Part shown: positions 61,216 to 64,000 of the stretch, in pieces
How positions within the stretch are numbered: position 1 is the first letter of the stretch
Layout: the number at the start of each line of letters is the position of its first letter
Origin: Exilispira sp964581895
Lineage (GTDB): Bacteria; Spirochaetota; JAAYUW01
NCBI GenBank assembly: GCA_964581895.1
Contig: CAZOPR010000001.1
Coordinates: 310,001 to 374,000, forward strand
Direction of reading: 5' to 3'
Length of the DNA stretch: 64,000 nt
Position numbers and translations under genes: made by a program
Notes under the pieces: generated by a model
Databases searched by the model: none
Seen by the model: the letters and a program-made list of their open reading frames with translations, nothing else
Told to the model about the DNA's origin: nothing

Positions 61216-61791
61216 TTGGAAAATTTTAGCTACAAAAATCTATTTGAAGCTTTGAGTCAAAAGTTTTCAGAAATTTTTCCAGTAAATGATATTCACCTTA
61301 TTTCAATTAATGTAACATCAAGAAAAGCAGTAATAGTAACAATTATGAAAAAAGGAGGGATTACATTAGATGATTGTAAATATGTTTCTTCTATTATAAC
61401 AAGTTTTATCCCTGATGATTATGATTTACAGGTTCAAAGTCCAGGGATAGGTTTTGAAATTAGAAAAGATTCCTTTAATTTATTAGATCTTTTTTTACAA
61501 ACTCCAGTTAAGATTTTTTACAACAAGATAATAGAAGATAAAGAGATAGTAAAAGAAGAAGAGGGGATACTTACTTTTATTGATAAATCTATTAGTATAA
61601 AAAAATTTGAGAAAAATAAAAAAAATAAGAAAAAATTGAAAAAAATCAATGATATTGATAATGCTATAAAGGAACTAAAAAATAGTAATCTTAATAATAA
61701 TTTTGATGAATCTACAGACCAAAATATCATATCAATACCATTAGATAAGATTATTAAAGTTAAAACGACATTTTATCCGGAGGAAATATGA
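61216..61791 (+). CDS. rimP: Ribosome maturation factor RimP
   Basis: Needed for assembly of the 30S subunit. The N-terminal domain has the RimP landmark LQVQSPGIGFEIRKDSFN (about residues 74-91), and the C-terminal SH3-like part includes PVKIFYNKIIEDKEIVKEEE. A lysine/asparagine-rich insertion in the C-terminal domain makes it 191 residues, longer than most (about 150). The start is TTG 61216 with TAGGGAAAT upstream. It overlaps nusA by four bases (ATGA), the classical rimP-nusA-infB operon. Confidence 0.88.
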   Translation: MENFSYKNLFEALSQKFSEIFPVNDIHLISINVTSRKAVIVTIMKKGGITLDDCKYVSSIITSFIPDDYDLQVQSPGIGFEIRKDSFNLLDLFLQTPVKIFYNKIIEDKEIVKEEEGILTFIDKSISIKKFEKNKKNKKKLKKINDIDNAIKELKNSNLNNNFDESTDQNIISIPLDKIIKVKTTFYPEEI

Positions 61792-63386
61792 CAAGAAGAA
61801 AAACATCAAATTCAGCTGATTCATTTTATAATGAAATAGAAACTATTGCAAAAGATAAAAATATTTCTAATGAAGCAGTTTTAGATTGTTTTAAGAAATC
61901 TTTAATTGTTGCATATAGAAATTATCTATATAAAGCCGAGGGAAGTTCTAAGGAAAACAAGAAAAAAGATAAAACAGCAGATGTTGAGCTTGAAATTGCT
62001 AAATCAGATAAAAATAGACTTGAGATCTTTATTAAAAAAGAGGTAGTGAAAAAGCCAGAACTTCTTTTAAAAGAAATTTCATTAAAAGAAGCAAAAAAAT
62101 ATGATGAAAATATAGAGATTGGTCAAGCTATCTTAGTTCCTGTAGATTACGAAAGTTTCCCTTCCACCGTTGTTAGATCGGCTATTGATACATTTATTCA
62201 AGAAATTCAAAACTATGTTGGAAACAAGTTATATGAAGAATACAAAAAACTTGAGGGAACTATTATTATCGGGAAAGTTCATAGAGTTAGTAAAGGTATT
62301 TTGTATGTTTATCTTGATGAAAATAAAATAGAAGCAATACTTCCTTTAGAAGAGCAATCCCCAATTGAAAATATTAAACCAAACGAAACAAAAAAATTTC
62401 TTATAAAAAAAGTTGAAACAAATTCATTAAAAATTGCAGAGATAGATGATTCTCAGTCTAACAAACAGAATAATAAGAAAGCATCCCCAACCATCATTCT
62501 TTCAAGAGCCGATCCAAAGTTTGTTTATAGACTTATTGAAGATCAGGTAGACGAAGTCGCAAGGGGTGATATAGAGATTAAGAAAATTGTCAGAGAACCT
62601 GGTTTTAAGACAAAAGTTGCAGTTTGGACTAAAAATTCATCTAAAGACCCTATTGGGACTATTTTAGGAAAGAATTCTAGTAAGATTTCTTCAATAAGAG
62701 CAGAGATATCTGATGAAGTTATTGAAGTACTTGAATATTCTACTGATGAAGAGCAATTTATTAAAAATGCATTAAATGTTGCAAAGTTTGGTCAGGGTAA
62801 GATCATAAAAATTCAGGAATCCGAGGGTAAAAAGAGATGTATATTTGTTGTCGAGAGAAAAGATGAAAAAGACAAAATTGTAGGGAAAAATGGTATAAAT
62901 GTCAAACTTGCAAGTAGATTAACTGGATGGAAAATAGTTGTAGAAACAAGAGAAGAGTTCATTAATTCAGAAATTTATAAGATGATAAGTAAAGAAGCAG
63001 AACAAATGCTTTCAAAACCTATTTATGAAAGCGAAGAGGAAGAAAATGAACTTGAAGAAATTGGCGAGGAAGATTCAATTTCTGTATTAGTTGATCATTT
63101 GGGAAGAGATTTAATCCAAAAACTCCAAGAAGCCGGTATCGATGTTATATCTTCATTAATTGATTGGTATGAAAATGATAGACTAAGAACAATTTCTTCT
63201 TTAACAACAGATGAACTTTTTAAGATAAGGCATTTTATTGAGCAAAATGTTGAAATTGAAGAAGAATCAGATGAAGAATATGAGGAAGAAGAATCCTTTA
63301 CAGTTTGTCCAAATTGTGGAAAAAATATCGATCCAGATGCAACCGAATGTCCATATTGTGGAATTAAATTTGCCGATCAAGATTAA
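61788..63386 (+). CDS. nusA: Transcription factor NusA with C-terminal zinc ribbon
   Basis: RNA polymerase-associated factor for pausing, termination and antitermination. Domains in order: N-terminal RNAP-binding domain (1-145), S1 domain (about 155-215, GTIIIGKVHRVSKGILYVYL), two KH domains (about 235-400, IGTILGKNSSKISSIRAEI and KDKIVGKNGINVKLASRLTG), a helix-hairpin-helix-like segment (about 435-490), and an acidic linker ending in a zinc ribbon CPNCG with CPYCG (about 505-525). The zinc ribbon is unusual for NusA. A Lys-rich insertion lies near residues 50-65. Length 532. Confidence 0.93.
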   Translation: MTRRKTSNSADSFYNEIETIAKDKNISNEAVLDCFKKSLIVAYRNYLYKAEGSSKENKKKDKTADVELEIAKSDKNRLEIFIKKEVVKKPELLLKEISLKEAKKYDENIEIGQAILVPVDYESFPSTVVRSAIDTFIQEIQNYVGNKLYEEYKKLEGTIIIGKVHRVSKGILYVYLDENKIEAILPLEEQSPIENIKPNETKKFLIKKVETNSLKIAEIDDSQSNKQNNKKASPTIILSRADPKFVYRLIEDQVDEVARGDIEIKKIVREPGFKTKVAVWTKNSSKDPIGTILGKNSSKISSIRAEISDEVIEVLEYSTDEEQFIKNALNVAKFGQGKIIKIQESEGKKRCIFVVERKDEKDKIVGKNGINVKLASRLTGWKIVVETREEFINSEIYKMISKEAEQMLSKPIYESEEEENELEEIGEEDSISVLVDHLGRDLIQKLQEAGIDVISSLIDWYENDRLRTISSLTTDELFKIRHFIEQNVEIEEESDEEYEEEESFTVCPNCGKNIDPDATECPYCGIKFADQD

Positions 63387-63444
63387 TATAAATTGCCTTT
63401 TGAAAATTATATGTTAGTTTGTAAATGGGAGTCAATATTTTTGT

Positions 63445-64000
63445 ATGAAGAAAATTAAGATTAATACTTATTTAAGAGAAAAAGAATTAACAGATATCCA
63501 GATTAAATCAATTATTGAAAAATTAAATGTAAATCCAGAAGAGTTATTATCTGAACAAATTCAAGAAAAGATAGAAAAAGAAATTGAAGTTTATAAAAAA
63601 CCTCAGAAAAAACTTGTTATTAAAAGAAAGATTATTAAGAAGACATCAACTAAAACTGAAGAACAACCCGAATCTATTCAACCAGAAGAAGAATTAGTCG
63701 AGACTCCCACTTTTAAAGAAACTTCACAATCTTTTATTGAGACTCAAACCTTTAAGAATATTGAAGATAAAGAAGAGACAAAACAGGAGAAAATTGAGTC
63801 AAAAACTGAAAAGCAAAAGATAAAAAAAGAAGAAGATAAGAAGCAAAAAGAAGATAAAAACTTAAAAGAAGAAGAACAGGTAGAAGAATTAAATTTGGTT
63901 GAAGAAAAAACTTTAAAAAAACGTATTCATAAAGAAAAAACAGAAGAGAAAAAAGTTGAAGAAAGTTCTTTGGAAAAGAAAGAAAAGATATCAAAAGAAC
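63445..64000 (+). CDS. infB: Translation initiation factor IF-2, N-terminal part (3' end outside window)
   Basis: The frame opens at ATG 63445 and stays open to the window end (185 codons). It begins with a small helical module, IKINTYLREKELTDIQIKSI, similar to IF-2 N-terminal repeats, followed by a long Lys/Glu-rich linker with KKPQKKLVIKRKIIKK, as found before the GTPase domain of IF-2. The GTPase core is not in the window, so identity rests on this composition and on the fixed rimP-nusA-infB order. Confidence 0.85.
   Translation, partial: MKKIKINTYLREKELTDIQIKSIIEKLNVNPEELLSEQIQEKIEKEIEVYKKPQKKLVIKRKIIKKTSTKTEEQPESIQPEEELVETPTFKETSQSFIETQTFKNIEDKEETKQEKIESKTEKQKIKKEEDKKQKEDKNLKEEEQVEELNLVEEKTLKKRIHKEKTEEKKVEESSLEKKEKISKE

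Overview
The window is a strongly AT-rich bacterial chromosome segment with almost every gene on the + strand; only an MFS transporter and a TauE/SafE transporter are on the minus strand. TTG starts are common and spacers between genes are full of short A/T repeats. The gene set (MEP-pathway dxs, PdxJ, CdaA-CdaR, lipoprotein peptidases, hemerythrin, ferredoxin, rimP-nusA-infB, a combined type I-B and III-B CRISPR locus) fits a low-GC, probably anaerobic and perhaps thermophilic bacterium. A spirochaete-like lineage is possible, but no gene here fixes the taxonomy.

Layout. 1-5.2 kb: housekeeping run dxs (5' end cut), folP, cdaA, cdaR and pdxJ, then a tRNA-Gln(CTG) gene. 5.6-12.1 kb: a clostripain-type lipoprotein, a YbjQ protein, a cupin, a membrane methyltransferase, and a dipeptide epimerase next to a D-aminoacylase. 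12.2-35.5 kb: a 23-kb CRISPR-Cas locus in the order cas6, a decaying nucleotidyltransferase/HEPN cluster, cas8b1-cas7-cas5-cas3-cas4, cmr5-cmr6-csx3-csx1-cmr2-cmr1, an intact MntA-HepT-like pair, cmr3-cmr4, cas1-cas2, and an array of 51 repeats (29 nt) plus a decayed terminal repeat. One Cas6, one adaptation module and one array appear to serve two effector complexes: the I-B Cascade with Cas3, and the III-B Cmr complex with a GGDD Cas10 that should make cyclic oligoadenylate. Csx1 would be the activated RNase and Csx3 the ring nuclease that switches it off.

36-40.3 kb: an HGSNAT-like membrane acyltransferase, a hemerythrin, an M6 metalloprotease with a strange internal membrane/lipobox insertion, and a small lipoprotein. 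40.3-47.2 kb: an arsenic/thiol-type island with an ArsR repressor behind a 46-bp perfect palindrome, a thioredoxin, an ArsP-like permease, two small redox-like proteins, Acr3, a second BASS-family carrier, a ferredoxin, a nonsense-mutated cupin and a split permease. 47.3-49.8 kb: a restriction-modification remnant (broken endonuclease, intact methyltransferase) and further pseudogenes. 50-61 kb: a DUF4143 ATPase, AlkD, an antiporter fused to a PTS-IIA domain, an MFS transporter, a hybrid histidine kinase with its response regulator, a glutaredoxin and a TSUP transporter. 61.2 kb to the end: rimP-nusA-infB (3' end cut), with a promoter and terminator in its leader.

The most unusual material is the two nucleotidyltransferase/HEPN insertions inside the cas genes. 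One is intact and sits between cmr1 and cmr3. The other is a graded series of degrading copies between cas6 and cas8, ending in what looks like the fossil start of an older cas8 gene that now overlaps the present one.
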